Part shown: piece after piece, positions 11,601-21,364 of the stretch | Numbering within the stretch: position 1 is the first letter of the stretch | Layout: every line of letters begins with the position of its first letter | Origin: Phallusia mammillata | Lineage: Eukaryota; Chordata; Ascidiacea; Phlebobranchia; Ascidiidae | Assembly: GCA_003260075.1 (NCBI GenBank) | Contig: QLIY01000229.1 | Coordinates: 1-64,000 of the forward strand | Direction: 5' to 3' | DNA: 64,000 nucleotides | Made by a program: the position numbers and the translations under genes | Notes under the pieces: model-generated | Databases searched by the model: none | Told to the model about the DNA's origin: nothing | Seen by the model: only the letters and a program-made list of their open reading frames with translations

Positions 11601-14421
11601 ACTTATCAGCCGGACAAGAATGAAGAATTCTGGTCGTTAGAGTAAGTGAAATAAACTAAGTTTGCGATGTTTGGTATGCCTTTTGGTATCTGTAAGATAA
11701 AAATCCACAACCAAGATAGATCAATAAATCGCCGATTTGGTAGACCACAGATCCCTTTGCAAAGAGCCAATGCTTGGAACAAAGTTCTAGAAAATGGCTC
11801 AGCACTTTGTTTATCCTTAAGCATCTTGCAGAGAGACAATAACGGCTTTGAAACCACTACATTTTTATGTGAACTGCTGCTGCTGCAACCAACGTAGCTC
11901 TGCTGGCATGTTTTTGCATGAAAACGTCATATCCAGTTCGCCTATCTGAACCTTGATCTTTGTGCTAAAGGAAATAAAAATCCCCCCCCCCTAACGGCTT
12001 TGAAACCACTACATTTTTATGTGAACTGCTGCTGCTGCAGCCAACGTAGCTCTGCTGGCATGTTTTTGTATGAAAACGTCACATCCAGTTCGCCTATCTG
12101 AACCTTGATCGTTGTGCTAAAGGAAATAAAAAATTTGCCATCGCAGTTTTACTGACCTACTATCGGTTGAGAACGAGGAAGAAAGTTTTTTCGATCCGAC
12201 TTGCGAACTGAGCGATCTGCCTCAACTTTATGACGTCAGCGGCATGACGAGTGTTGTCAATCGCGATCAGTTCACCAATTACACCTCCGACCCATTGTTC
12301 ATGCAGGTAATCGAAACACGACTGTTAATTAACTTAGTAAGGTTTAATTCTAATAGAGGCGTGTGGCATTTATTAAAATGAAAAAAAACGATCATTTTTG
12401 TTGAAAAAAATTTGTTGTATTGTTTTACCTTTAGTTGGTAACAAGCTTAATTGTGTCGTATTTTAGTTGTTGCGGGAAGTAATCGGTGACGCTAAATCCG
12501 TCCACGAGGTGGCGTACATACTTGCAGTGGCCATGCACGCCAACCCCACCTCGTGGAGAGTTTCCATGTTGGTGTCGTACTTCTGGAGGGCGCAAGGTGA
12601 CGCTAAAGAGGTGAGATTTACATGGAGCTTGTGCGGAGAAATTGTAAACGGGTAACGAACTATCATGTAGAAAAATATGTTACGTAGTCAAACGACACGA
12701 TGTATTCAAATATTCTGATCGATAAACTTGAAAATGTTCGTATAATCCAGCGGTTTTCTAACTGGGGTCCGCCAAGCGATTTCAGAGGGACGGCGGAGAG
12801 CTCGAAGTATTTCTATAACTTATGTAATATCAGAAAAAAATTGAAAAGTTTGGGAACCACTGGTATAATCGCTGATATGTTTTAAACTACACCTAGTTTG
12901 TGACTCTTCAGGTACAAATATGACTTCTGGATTTTACAAGTATATATTTTAGGTGTTAAACTGCCTCATTCGTTCTCTCGTCTCCGCTCCAACTGCCAAC
13001 CACCACACCATTCTCTTCTCACTAGCCGACTTTCTAGCTCGCCTCCCCAACATCCAGGATGCTATTCATCTCCTGGATCAGGCGTTAAACCTTCACCCAT
13101 CGTCTCATCGTCTTCATCAACTTGCGGCAAACATCTATGCATCAGCGGTAGGATTGGGTTTTAAATGGGATTGAAATTGTCAATGAAGCAATTGGCCGGG
13201 TTAAAAATGCATTGTGGTTAAACAACTTTTTGGTTTTAACGTTGCTGCCATCCGTATGCTTACTATCAAAGTGAATATTCCAGTTGTTTTTGTGGAAAAG
13301 TTTTTGGATAATTGTCGGTTCCGGTGCGAATTGTTAATAAAGTAGGTATCAAATAATCATGCGCCTGTTACTAACATTTTTAGGGTTTTTAAATATTTAT
13401 GCGTCATGGTAGTTGAGATAAAAACAGGAAAGTTTTAACAATGTGATTCTTGTTGCACTGTTTTTTAACTTCGGTGGTTTATACATAAACCGTGTCAAAA
13501 TATTTCCATTTTTTGTCTGTGGAGGAGCGTTTGATAATATGTTTGATAATAAAACGGAGGTATTTTTCTAATATCTGTTAACCCAGGGGTGGGGAACCTG
13601 CGGCCTAAAGGCCGCATGCGGCCGTTAAAGGCACTAAGTGCGGCCTTTGATGTCAGAATACAATTTAGGATGTTGATAATACACACTGCACCAGGCGCTA
13701 AAAACTAGACAGAAACGTATTTTTCTACCTTTATTCCACATTACTATTTGATTGGTTCTAGGGCAGCGGTTTTGAAACTAGAGCCGAATGTTTGCGTATT
13801 GGTACACAAAGCGATATCCTTAGAACTGCCAAGATACCAAGGTTCTACAATCTTACTTGTGTTGCAAAAGAACAATTGTTTGCGCATAATCGAATGTCTT
13901 AAACTCGTCTGTGATGTCACAAGCTGCTCTTAGATTGATATTGATAAACAAGCGAGTTTCTATGTTAATAAAATCCTGAATGTTGTAGTGAGGGTGGAAA
14001 TGTAGTGACGAATTTTATTTAGCTTGGACCGTGAATCCAATAGCACATCAACCATTCTGTAAGTCAAAAAGTTTGAATGCCACTGTCCTTGGCCTGAGAA
14101 ATAGTCTGTGCGGCCTGAACGAGTGTCGATAAACCGTTTGGCGGCCTTCACAAACAAAAAGGTTCCCCACCCCTGTGTTAACCAATGGGGGGAGATTGGC
14201 AGTTTTTTCTTTCAGGACCGAGCTTTAAAAACACCATGTTCAGTGGCTGACTGGGCCCATTTTCGCACTTAACTAATTGGATTATTGATTCCGTTTTGCA
14301 GGGTGATTACGCAAACGCGAAGAAGCATTTCGAAGAAACACTGAATTTGCACAGCGCATGTCAGGATTGTCAGCGAAGAAAGTGGGCTGCTTCGTGCTTG
14401 TTGAAGCAAAACCAGCCTTAA
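326..14421 (+). CDS. TTC17: TTC17, tetratricopeptide repeat protein 17 (5' end outside window)
   Basis: A multi-exon gene running in from the left edge. The visible exons join in phase to about 1104 residues, close to the roughly 1140 of vertebrate TTC17, so only a short N-terminal part is missing. TPR helices appear in three groups: early (exons 2190-3329), middle (5429-8466) and C-terminal (12467-14421, ending in stop TAA 14419-14421). Between them are an acidic, low-complexity linker and a conserved block at 5036-5609 with the peptide WPPQESCDKYVDHYPAWDEF. In vertebrates TTC17 binds CATIP and supports actin polymerisation and cilium formation; that role is family knowledge, not visible here. 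All junctions are GT-AG. Exons 8951-9498 occur a second time at 9849-10468, probably through an assembly join. The name rests on recognising the conserved blocks and the overall TPR layout. Confidence 0.9.
468..655. repeat. Direct repeat joined by a C10 tract (561-570)
   Basis: 468-559 and 571-655 are near-identical and differ by a 6-bp indel, as alleles might. Exactly ten C separate them. Lies in a TTC17 intron. Confidence 0.85.
1664..1898. repeat. Direct repeat joined by a C11 tract (1776-1786)
   Basis: 1664-1775 and 1787-1898 match with a few substitutions. The repeat includes the first part of a TTC17 exon, so 1691-1775 is a truncated exon copy. Confidence 0.85.
4310..4363 (+). repeat. 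tRNA-derived SINE-like fragment
   Basis: An A-box-like TGATCAGTTAGTAGAGCG is followed closely by a perfect B box GGTTCGAATCC. The two are far too near each other for a working tRNA, so this is a relic with an internal deletion. Confidence 0.45.
6042..14421 (+). CDS. TTC17: TTC17 exons, second half (middle and C-terminal TPR groups)
   Basis: Exons: 6042-6134, 7412-7566, 7867-7936, 8272-8466, 8951-9073, 9145-9205, 9386-9498, then (skipping the repeated 9849-10468 set) 10524-10642, 11378-11461, 12147-12306, 12467-12610, 12953-13147, 14302-14421. Phases agree throughout. The middle TPR group (7412-8466) opens with NEENLWVLYNLAGLFWRVNG, which echoes the first group. The last two exons give further TPR-like helices and a basic, Cys-containing C terminus ending QNQP. 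The exon at 11378-11461 is interrupted in this assembly: its 5' twelve bases recur at 11174-11185 and its 3' part at 11601-11641, each beside a C tract. Confidence 0.88.
6245..6275 (+). repeat. tRNA-derived SINE-like fragment (B-box side)
   Basis: The stretch GCAGGTTCAAATCCCACCGC, followed by AGGCTAG, matches the B-box side of the fragment at 4310-4363, suggesting a shared family. No A box is present here. Confidence 0.35.
6832..7269. mobile_element. hAT-type non-autonomous element in a TTC17 intron
   Basis: The termini are inverted: it starts CAGTGCTCTTCAACC and ends GGTTGAAGAGCACTG. It is flanked by exact 8-bp duplications TGCTACGT (6824-6831 and 7270-7277). The 438-bp interior has no transposase frame. 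An 8-bp duplication with CAG...CTG ends is the hAT signature. Confidence 0.92.
8677..10514. repeat. Large direct repeat (about 0.9 kb) joined by a C10 tract (9546-9555)
   Basis: 8677-9545 and 9556-10514 contain the same three TTC17 exons and the introns between them. The first copy stops just short of the next exon's acceptor, and the second begins within the preceding intron, as expected when two overlapping contigs are butted together. Confidence 0.85.
9849..10468 (+). other. TTC17: Second copy of three TTC17 exons
   Basis: Exons 9849-9971, 10046-10106 and 10356-10468 repeat 8951-9073, 9145-9205 and 9386-9498 with the same lengths and phases. The encoded 99 residues differ at six places, for example KSKS/KSKN, EEID/EEQD and KSGD/KSDD. 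The set would stay in frame if spliced. The larger repeated block runs 8677-9545 and 9556-10514, with a pure C10 tract exactly between the two copies. I read this as two alleles of one segment joined end to end in the assembly, but a real tandem exon duplication cannot be excluded from sequence alone. Confidence 0.7.
10719..10968. mobile_element. Possible decayed hAT-type element
   Basis: The right end ...GAGAACTACTG followed by GGCTAAGG resembles an hAT terminus. GGCTAAAG at 10711-10718 is a 7-of-8 match to GGCTAAGG at 10969-10976. The left terminus is degenerate (GGGGTCTTCAACC). Confidence 0.5.
10983..11390. repeat. Direct repeat joined by a C10 tract (11186-11195)
   Basis: 10983-11185 and 11196-11390 match, apart from a small indel near a TATAGGGTATACCCTATA palindrome present only in the first copy. 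The first copy ends twelve bases into a TTC17 exon. Confidence 0.85.
11421..11769. repeat. Direct repeat joined by a C11 tract (11590-11600)
   Basis: 11421-11589 and 11601-11769 match. The 3' 41 bp of a TTC17 exon with its donor site are present in both. Confidence 0.85.
11840..12135. repeat. Direct repeat joined by a C10 tract (11982-11991)
   Basis: 11840-11981 and 11992-12135 are near-identical TTC17 intron sequence. Confidence 0.85.
12748..12862. mobile_element. Small hAT-type element (115 bp) in a TTC17 intron
   Basis: Starts CAGCGGTTTTCTAACTGGGG and ends GTTTGGGAACCACTG. Flanked by exact 8-bp duplications GTATAATC (12740-12747 and 12863-12870). Too short to code. Confidence 0.9.
13584..14175. 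mobile_element. hAT-type element (592 bp) in the last TTC17 intron
   Basis: Starts CAGGGGTGGGGAACCTGCGG and ends GGTTCCCCACCCCTG. Exact 8-bp duplications TGTTAACC lie at 13576-13583 and 14176-14183. There is no transposase frame. The terminal sequence resembles that of the element at 18596-19394, so they are likely one family. Confidence 0.94.
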
Positions 14422-16050
14422 ATCCTGTTTTCTCTGCGCAAAAAGACGACCGCTTTGATATGCAGTCTTACTTCGTTTCATTGTCTGTTTGACGCCATTT
14501 GATTGGTCACTTTTTTAATATCGCGATTTTTTGTTGATGTAAGAAGCCATTTTTGTGGCTCCGACTTGAATGCGAATTTTCGAAAGCAGAAGCAATTTAG
14601 GCGGATAATAAAATTGTGTCAGCCAATATACGTCAAACTTTTTTCCGCTGTTACTTTTTTTGAGTATTATTTGTCTCGCAATAGCAATTTTTAGAGCCGT
14701 TGTTCATCCTGGAAACTCAATGCCCCATTTTCTGACCGCTATTACTTTAACCGTCCCGGGCAAAAGGATGATTTTTGTATTAATTTGCAGTACCTTGATT
14801 GATCTACAAATCGGCTTCTGTTTTATTTTAGGCTACCTTTTTTTGAGGAAAGGAACTATTTTTGTGTGTGGTGGTTGGCGCGGTAATTTCGTGCCTTACT
14901 GTAAGTTGTCGTGAAAATAAACCTGTCATCTAGTTTTTGTTGTTGTTCATTAAAAAGCGGTTTCAATTCACTTAAAAAGGATCGGAAAACTTGACAGAAA
15001 GGTCTACCACTGGGGTGTGTAATCAAGATCACTAAACGGTCAAGCACATTTTTTATGGTTAGGCAACGTCTTTGTTACTTACCAAACAAGCATATATTGT
15101 GTCAACTGCTACCACTAAAATTCCCAACTGCCTCCAGACACTGTAAGGCAGCAGAAAAACAAAACCAGATTGATTTCCCCAGAAGCAAAAAGAATTGGAA
15201 TTGGTCGATAGAACTACAATTATTTTTTGTTCAGCGGAACACACTTCAAAATCAAAACGTCTTCGCGGGCCAAACAACATTTAATCAATGGGTCACGTTT
15301 TGCCAGCGGCCTACCACAATCCACGTTGCTATTGTAGGCTGATGTGTAACAATTGTCCCTAAATTTACAACAGCCCTGCCCCATCTTTTCAACATCTGCA
15401 AGCACGTTCTGTGCCGACAAACGTAGTTAAAACGGGGCAGACGTTAAAAAATGACTGAACAACTACAAAACGTTGATTTTCATCATCCACAATGCCTGCC
15501 ATTGTAATGAAAAGACATGTATTCTGTTTCGGTTTTAGGGAGGCTACATCAGAATCTGCGAAAAGACGAAAGTTTAGTAAAGTAGTGAAAATGCACACAG
15601 GAGCTACAAACGTTGGTGATTTTCAGGTTCGTTACCCTTTTCTTTGTCGCACAAGCATCAATATTCCTTTCTGTTGATTATGATACATAGTTGCATCATA
15701 TGACCAATGGACAAAACCGTTCTTCACTTGCGTTTAGCATATAACACAGTTTATTTAGACAAAAACATTTAACGACTGTTAAAAAACGAATAAAGGCGCG
15801 AAAATGCACAGTTGAAATTTCATGATTATGCAATTAAAAAATGGTATTTTAACAAGTTAAAAATCATGTCAAAATGAAAAAAAAATGTTTAATGTATTTT
15901 AATGCAGAAGAAAAACATGTGACAAAAACAAGCACAAAACAAATAGGCTATTTCGAGGTGGTCTGTTCTCGAAAGATAACAAATTACATAAAATATACAC
16001 TTTTTTTGACATTCATACAACGCATAAGTTTTTTTCTTTTAAGGTGAATG
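14422..16050. other. Convergent intergenic region, TTC17 to NTAN1
   Basis: No gene is supported here. For TTC17, AATAAA occurs at 14607-14612 and 14916-14921, giving a 3' UTR of roughly 200-500 nt. For NTAN1 on the minus strand, a candidate poly(A) signal (TTTATT on the plus strand) is at 15750-15755, about 300 nt beyond its stop. Open frames of 60-95 codons in this stretch are unspliced, overlap on both strands and resemble no family. Confidence 0.5.
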
Positions 16051-18000
16051 CTAGGAAGTTATTTTTTTCCATTCTTTATTGGTTATTTCATACTGCAGTG
16101 GTTTTCTTTCTGAGAAGATGCTTACTAGTGGATCTGGGTTACATAAAATATATTGTAATGAATCGCGAATATGTGCAACAAAGTCAGGGGGTTCAACTTC
16201 TGGTGAAGTAGACATATGTCTGAAACCAAAACAAATTTGAACTTGCCTTAATTCAATACAAAACCCGTTTAGATCTATCAAAATGCAAAAATGTGCATGT
16301 GATCTACACTTACTCTTTAATAATAGAATCAGGTAGCTCCAGCCATTTTGCAGCATTTGGAAATGGTTCATATGTAAATGGTTTAATCACCACAGTATTG
16401 GTTTCCCATCTGTGACAAAAAGCACATTAACCAATAATTTGGGTACAGATGTTTAAGGATGAAACAGGTTTCAAATATTGTTGTCAGATAGATGCAGTAG
16501 TACTCTTTGTCCAATCACAACTAATATCCCCCCAAGAAAAACTATAAATGTTCTAGCACGGGTATGGTGTGCTAGTCATTACAGAACATTGATTTTCAAT
16601 TTACAGAGGTGGTTTCATCCACATAAAAAAATAATGCTATAGCAAACATGAAAGCTTACCTGTACATGAATACACTGTTGCTGCCAGGCATAACGTATCA
16701 ACAAAATTTTCAGCTCTTCCGGCAGTTTTTTATTCTACTGTGCCAATTCTACTGTGCTTACCTGTACATGTTTACCATTTTTGCATGGCCATGAAAGGTT
16801 CGAACCCCCCTTATAACCTTCCCAGGCTGCCGGGCATTCTCATGAAAGACTAGGGGAAATAGGTGACCACTTGAAATGTTCACACCCAAACCAAAAATAA
16901 CCGGACTTTCAATCAAATCATTTTCACATGCCACAGTCGTAGTGTTCATTGAAGAACAACAAAAGGTTTGCAAATGAATCTGAAGCTGGCTGCAAAACTC
17001 TAAAACACATTTATTTATAGTTTTAAATTTTACTTTACAAATTTACACTCGCATGAAATCAAAATATTTTATTTTTTCTTGAAAATTTGCATGTTTGGTA
17101 ATAACTACAGTTGAAGTCCGAAATGTTTTAGCAAACTGTTACAAGTACATTTCGCACCTACTTCCAGTCTGTGAAATTCATTCAGAAGGGAAATTGACAA
17201 ATCTTCTGACAATTGTCGATCATCATTAAAGCCCCCAACCAAATGCAGCTCCAACTGTCTTTCTGTTTACAATACAGTACTTCAACTAATTTGTGATTTA
17301 TTTTAAGTTAAGGTTATCTATAACAAACCTTGACAATTAGCTAATTCTGGATTGGTCACAAGGGAAATGCTATGGACTGCCAAGATCATTTCCAAAATGC
17401 CGGTTTTGGTTGAAGACCCATCAAAGTGTCCCAAGGAAGTGGCACCGGTTACAGGACACCTTAAAACTGCAGCATGGCAGGTGGTCATCATGTCGGTGCC
17501 TAACATTTTAATCTACATATCATTCTTATGGTTAGTAAACCTATTTGGGAAATAAAACCACTTTATCGCAAACAATAAAAGGTAAGTTATAATGAAAACT
17601 TGTAAAATTACATTTTCATCAAAAACTCCTGTGCTTCCAATTTCTCGTTGACCAATGAATAGACATGCTTGATCTTTGGCGACTAGACAAACACTTGTGT
17701 CCTTCAGTTTTTGGGCTGTGTGAGCAAAGAAATCACCATATTTCTGCACATAATAATATTGGATTTACAGTAATCAAAAGTTTTAGGATAGAGCTAGATT
17801 TTACCAGTGAGGGAGGGGCTGGCACAAAATCTATGTTAGGCAAATTGTCCTACCAAAAGAGTTCTTTTTTATGGGCATTATTTTAAAATCTTTCCTGCTG
17901 ATTATGTGGGATGTTACCCAGCCACACTTACTTCTAAAAATGCATCCAATTCATCCAGGACGTTTGCAGAAGCCGGTTTACTTTGTATAGAAAGGGGCAT
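16051..18000 (-). CDS. NTAN1: NTAN1, protein N-terminal asparagine amidohydrolase
   Basis: NTAN1 deamidates an exposed N-terminal Asn to Asp, feeding the Asn branch of the N-degron pathway. Seven coding exons (minus strand, 5' to 3'): 18000-17932, 17743-17612, 17512-17329, 17262-17162, 16979-16762, 16409-16314, 16219-16051. They total 969 nt and 322 residues, against about 310 in mammals. Every junction is GT-AG and in phase. The start MPLS matches the family's MPL start. The conserved TTCH motif (Cys79, the probable catalytic Cys) lies in exon 3, HLVGGFNDDRQLSEDLS in exon 4, and the C-terminal block STSPEVEPPDFVAHIR in exon 7, all strongly NTAN1-like. The gene appears intact. The unknown gene upstream on the same strand ends 312 bp before its ATG. 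Confidence 0.95.
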
Positions 18001-18312
18001 AGTTCATTCTGTCCTGACAAATGGAAATTTTGTCCCAGTTGTCAGGTGTGACATTTAACAGAAACCTACTGAAAGCACCTACATTTGACACAGTTCTGTA
18101 AAATAGCAATTGGCAGTGACAGCAACATAAAATAGCAACATAATTTATGCACATATCCCAACAGAAAAATCAAGATTGTAACTTAACTGCAACAAATTGA
18201 AACGCACAAATTTAAACAGGCAACATTGGACAAATATCAAATGGAGGATTTTGTTGAAATTTCTACACTAATTGTGCAGAATAGGGCCAAGCACTTTCAA
18301 AGTTTATGTTTA
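18001..18312 (-). promoter_or_regulatory. Short spacer between the unknown gene and NTAN1
   Basis: This 312-bp gap separates two genes on the minus strand. On that strand a splice-acceptor-like TTTGTCAG lies about 15 nt before the NTAN1 ATG, and a short out-of-frame ATG overlaps the start region. No obvious TATA box was seen. The arrangement would suit either a compact promoter or a 5' UTR/spliced-leader acceptor; I cannot tell which. Confidence 0.35.
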
Positions 18313-19736
18313 TTAATCCACATCCATTTCCTTTAATGTTGCATCGAAATTCCAGTATTGAAATGAATTAAACTCATTTCCATTTTCAACAGATGCAAGT
18401 TGTTTATGTTTATTGCTGCTAAAAGCATCTTCAAATGTCAAATCACTCTCCTTCCAAAATTGACTGTCCATGAATTTGTCTGAAGTTTTAGTCTAAAAAG
18501 TATATTTTATCCAGCTATAAAACTTCTATGTTTCAGGTAGGTGGATTACATAACTAAATAAACATTCACACATTTGTTACTTGTAATGTGTACATCAGGG
18601 GTGGGCAGCCTGCGGGCCAAATGCAGCCCTTCATTAAAGGTTGTGCGGCCCGCAGAGACGCTTAGATTGCAAATGTACTGGCAAATGAGTCGAACTATTA
18701 CATATTATTAAGCAGACTAGTGCGCCTGATGCTAGTTTTCTGCGACCTGGCAAAATGTGGCTAGAATCAAATGCGAATTATACTAATATTTAAGCATATT
18801 TGGTAAGCAACGAAGTAAAATCACCTCGTGCTATACACAGGTGCGGCCCGCCATATATTTTTGACAATTGTAATTGGTCCCACCCCCCCCCCCGGCCGCA
18901 TGTGGCCCTTGATTCAAGGCTGTGCGGCCCGCAGAAGCTTACATTTCTAATGTACCGGCAAACGAGACAAACTATCATCTATTTTTAAGCAGAATAATGT
19001 GCCTGAAGCTAGTTTTCTGTGACCTTGCAAAATGTGGCTAGAATCAAATGCACCCCCCCCCCCACCCATGGTGTATATCAGGGGTGGGCAACCTGCAGCC
19101 CGCTGGCCGCATGTGGCCCTTGATTCAGGGCTGTGCGGCCCGCAGAAGCTTAGATTTCTAATGTACCGGCAAACGAGACAAACTATTATCTATTTTTAAG
19201 CAGAATAATGCGCCTGAAGCTAGTTTTATGTGACCTTGCAAAATGTGGCTAGAATCAAATGCAAATTATACCATATTTAAGCATATTCGGTCAGCAACGA
19301 AGTAAAATCACCTTGTGTTATACACAGGTGCGGCCCGCGATCTATTTTTGACAATTGTAATTGGCCCCACAGTAAAAAAGGTTGCCCACCCCTGGTGTAC
19401 ATCATCAACATAATTTTGTCATTTTCCAAATACTCAAATAACAAGCAAATAAGTATAATATACCTGCATGTTGTCCAGTACCATTGGTTTATCAGTATCT
19501 GACTTGCCATTTTTGTCCTGCTTTAATGGAAACAATGTAAAAAAATGTAAAACATTCTGGTTTTCCTTAGAATCGCTAATGGACAACTTCAGTATTTTAG
19601 TACTCCGAATGTCATTGAGGTCTGATTCATCCAATGTAATTCGACGCTTGTCACGCCCAGTTTTTGTCCATTTTGCTTTTTTAGCTTGATGAAAGATGCA
19701 GTGCGTCGACTTGCGTTTCCCCAAAAGGTAGTGCAT
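18313..19736 (-). CDS. Unrecognised small basic protein, two exons, 150 residues
   Basis: Exon 1 is 19736-19464 and exon 2 is 18492-18313. Both are phase 0, with a GTATAT donor and a TTTTTAG acceptor, joining to 453 nt. The protein starts MHYLLGKRKSTHCIFHQAKK, so the N terminus is Lys/Arg-rich like a nuclear targeting stretch. A Ser/Thr/Asp-rich middle contains KRRITLDESDLNDI. The C-terminal half is acidic with aromatic residues and ends near FQYWNFDATLKEMDVD. There is no signal peptide or membrane segment. An EF..FQYW pattern near the C terminus faintly recalls the C9orf40-type small nuclear protein family, but I would not assign it. On this strand AATAAA overlaps the stop codon (18309-18314). 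The intron contains an hAT-type element broken up by assembly joins. Confidence 0.6.
18596..19394. mobile_element. hAT-type element in the intron of the unknown gene, repeated by assembly
   Basis: Begins CAGGGGTGGGCAGCC and ends GGTTGCCCACCCCTG, with exact outer 8-bp duplications GTGTACAT (18588-18595 and 19395-19402). Inside, the element occurs as three partial or full copies separated by C11 tracts at 18883-18893 and 19053-19063. The last copy (from about 19079) has its own left end, preceded by a variant duplication GTGTATAT. The native element is probably about 320 bp, with allelic versions concatenated here. Confidence 0.85.
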
Positions 19737-20418
19737 TTACATTCAGATCAACACAATTCAAGTTATGGTGCAAAACGCAAAAATCATAAAAACAAAGCTC
19801 TGTTTCTCAAAATATACATCGAGCGAAACGGGACTTTATCGCACAAAATCAATCGAGCGAAACGGGACTTACATACGTCACGCTTGGCATCACATTACAC
19901 AAAAGCAAGTTTATCTCTAAACTTACTAATCTAAACACTGTGCATGTCGCAAAAAACGTTGCTCGATGCCACTATCCCTAGCATATATTTCTGAAAGCAG
20001 CAAGTCACAAGTTTAGCCCACAACCAGGGCTATTCATTTGAGTCAGGTAAGTTGCGTTTAAAGGTGACTGACACTAGCACTAGGTAGGTATAGCAGTCAA
20101 CTATTGGCGTAGCCTACCACTAAAAATGTTTCACTACCGCAGGTTGAGAACCACTGAAAGGCTGGCACTTTCATTAGCTTTTAACATTTCTGCTCTATTT
20201 AAAACTCGAAACTCACTGAAACACATTTGTCAAATAAAACTTTTTTTAACAGAATGCATTTGGCTTTTTTCTAATTTTGTGCCATTAACAGGTATGCTTT
20301 TGATAGTGCCCAGTATTGTCCAGTTAAATGACTGTTGGTTTTCCTTAGGATTGTACCTGGCTTCAATAACATTTTTGGGCAACTAGAAATTTGAACCCCT
20401 ATTTGCTATGTTGAAATT

Positions 20419-20462
20419 CCTTTTATCTGCAAATCCTTTCATCTGCAAATCCTTTCATCTGT
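20419..20462. repeat. Short tandem repeat, about 2.7 copies
   Basis: A unit near TTTCATCTGCAAATCC (16 bp) repeats almost three times with small changes at the left and right ends. Confidence 0.75.
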
Positions 20463-20697
20463 AATAAACCTTTTAGCAGAAATACTATTAACTCTATTAG
20501 TTAAATTTTGATAAATCCATCACAAGTTTTTTCGTCTGTCGCTCATTTCCAGAGTTGTTTATTTACATGTTTTTAGCAATATAGAAAGTCACAATACTTT
20601 GGAGAAATAGCGTGAAGGTATAACAGTAGGTTGTATATATATATGCACAACTCTGCAAGTTGTAGGCTACAAGCTGAATAAGGGCCTGGGTTACACA

Positions 20698-21136
20698 AAG
20701 ATTGCTTAACATGGAGACATATTTTGCAATACTCATATTTGTGATGGGGCATTTCGGAAATAACCCGGATGTTGGCATGAGAAGAGTTGCGTCCATGATC
20801 GCTTTCAAAGTATGAAGGGCGACAGACGACGTCACAAAAAAACGAATATTAAAAGCAGGGTGAGCAAAAATCAGAGCACATATCAAAGAATAAACGAACA
20901 ATAACGAACCAAAAAGCACAGCAGGTCGGCGGGGAAACGAACAACAACAAAAAAAGACACAAAAAGTGCATGACTTGACTGTGGAAAAGTCCCATTTGCA
21001 GAGACTTCGGGGCTGGCACAGAATAGATTTGTCGTAAAGCCCCCCCCCCCAAAGATTGCTTAACATGGAGACATATTTTGCAATACTCATATTTGTGTTG
21101 GGGCATTTCGGAAATAACCCGGATGTCCCCCCCCCC
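20698..21136. repeat. Direct repeat with C tracts at 21040-21050 and 21127-21136
   Basis: 20698-20772 recurs at 21051-21126. The second copy lies between a C11 and a C10 tract and is followed by a GT microsatellite, where an assembly break would be expected. Confidence 0.75.
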
Positions 21137-21156
21137 GTGTGTGTGTGTGTGTGTGT
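21137..21156. repeat. GT microsatellite
   Basis: About ten GT dinucleotides directly follow a C10 tract at 21127-21136, in the 3' flank of Jagged. Confidence 0.85.
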
Positions 21157-21364
21157 TATGTCATGTGTGGGGTGTGCGAGCGCGATTTCGTCTTGGATAC
21201 AAAAGAGAGGGCTGGCTACATGCAAATAGGTAAGACGCACTGAAGCAAAAGACAAAATACAACAACAAAAGAGCGACTACTTTTTAAATAAGAATCGTAA
21301 TAATAATTATAAAATAAGGAAACCGCCATGAACTATAGAGAGAGAATCGCTGTCTCATTGCCCG

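Larger units (their letters stand above)
19737..21364. other. Intergenic region, unknown gene 5' side and Jagged 3' flank
   Basis: This holds the 5' flank of the unknown gene and the 3' UTR/flank of Jagged. The nearest clear minus-strand poly(A) signal for Jagged is at 20558-20563 (TTTATT on the plus strand), about 800 nt after the stop; the 3' UTR length is therefore uncertain. Features seen are a short tandem repeat at 20419-20462, a duplicated 75-bp block at 20698-20772 and 21051-21126, two C tracts and a GT microsatellite. No coding gene is supported; the long open frame at 20563-21255 is made of duplicated and low-complexity sequence. Confidence 0.5.

Noticed and set aside
13765..13800. 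Second hAT terminus nested in the 13584-14175 element (CAGCGGTTTTGAAAC)
   Set aside because: No inverted partner or duplication seen; may be part of the element's interior.
20126..20155. Possible hAT right end (GTTGAGAACCACTG)
   Set aside because: No matching left terminus or 8-bp duplication could be found nearby.
20563..21255. 230-codon open frame on the minus strand
   Set aside because: Its length comes from a duplicated block, C tracts and a GT repeat (His-Thr run); it lies in the Jagged 3' flank and resembles no protein.
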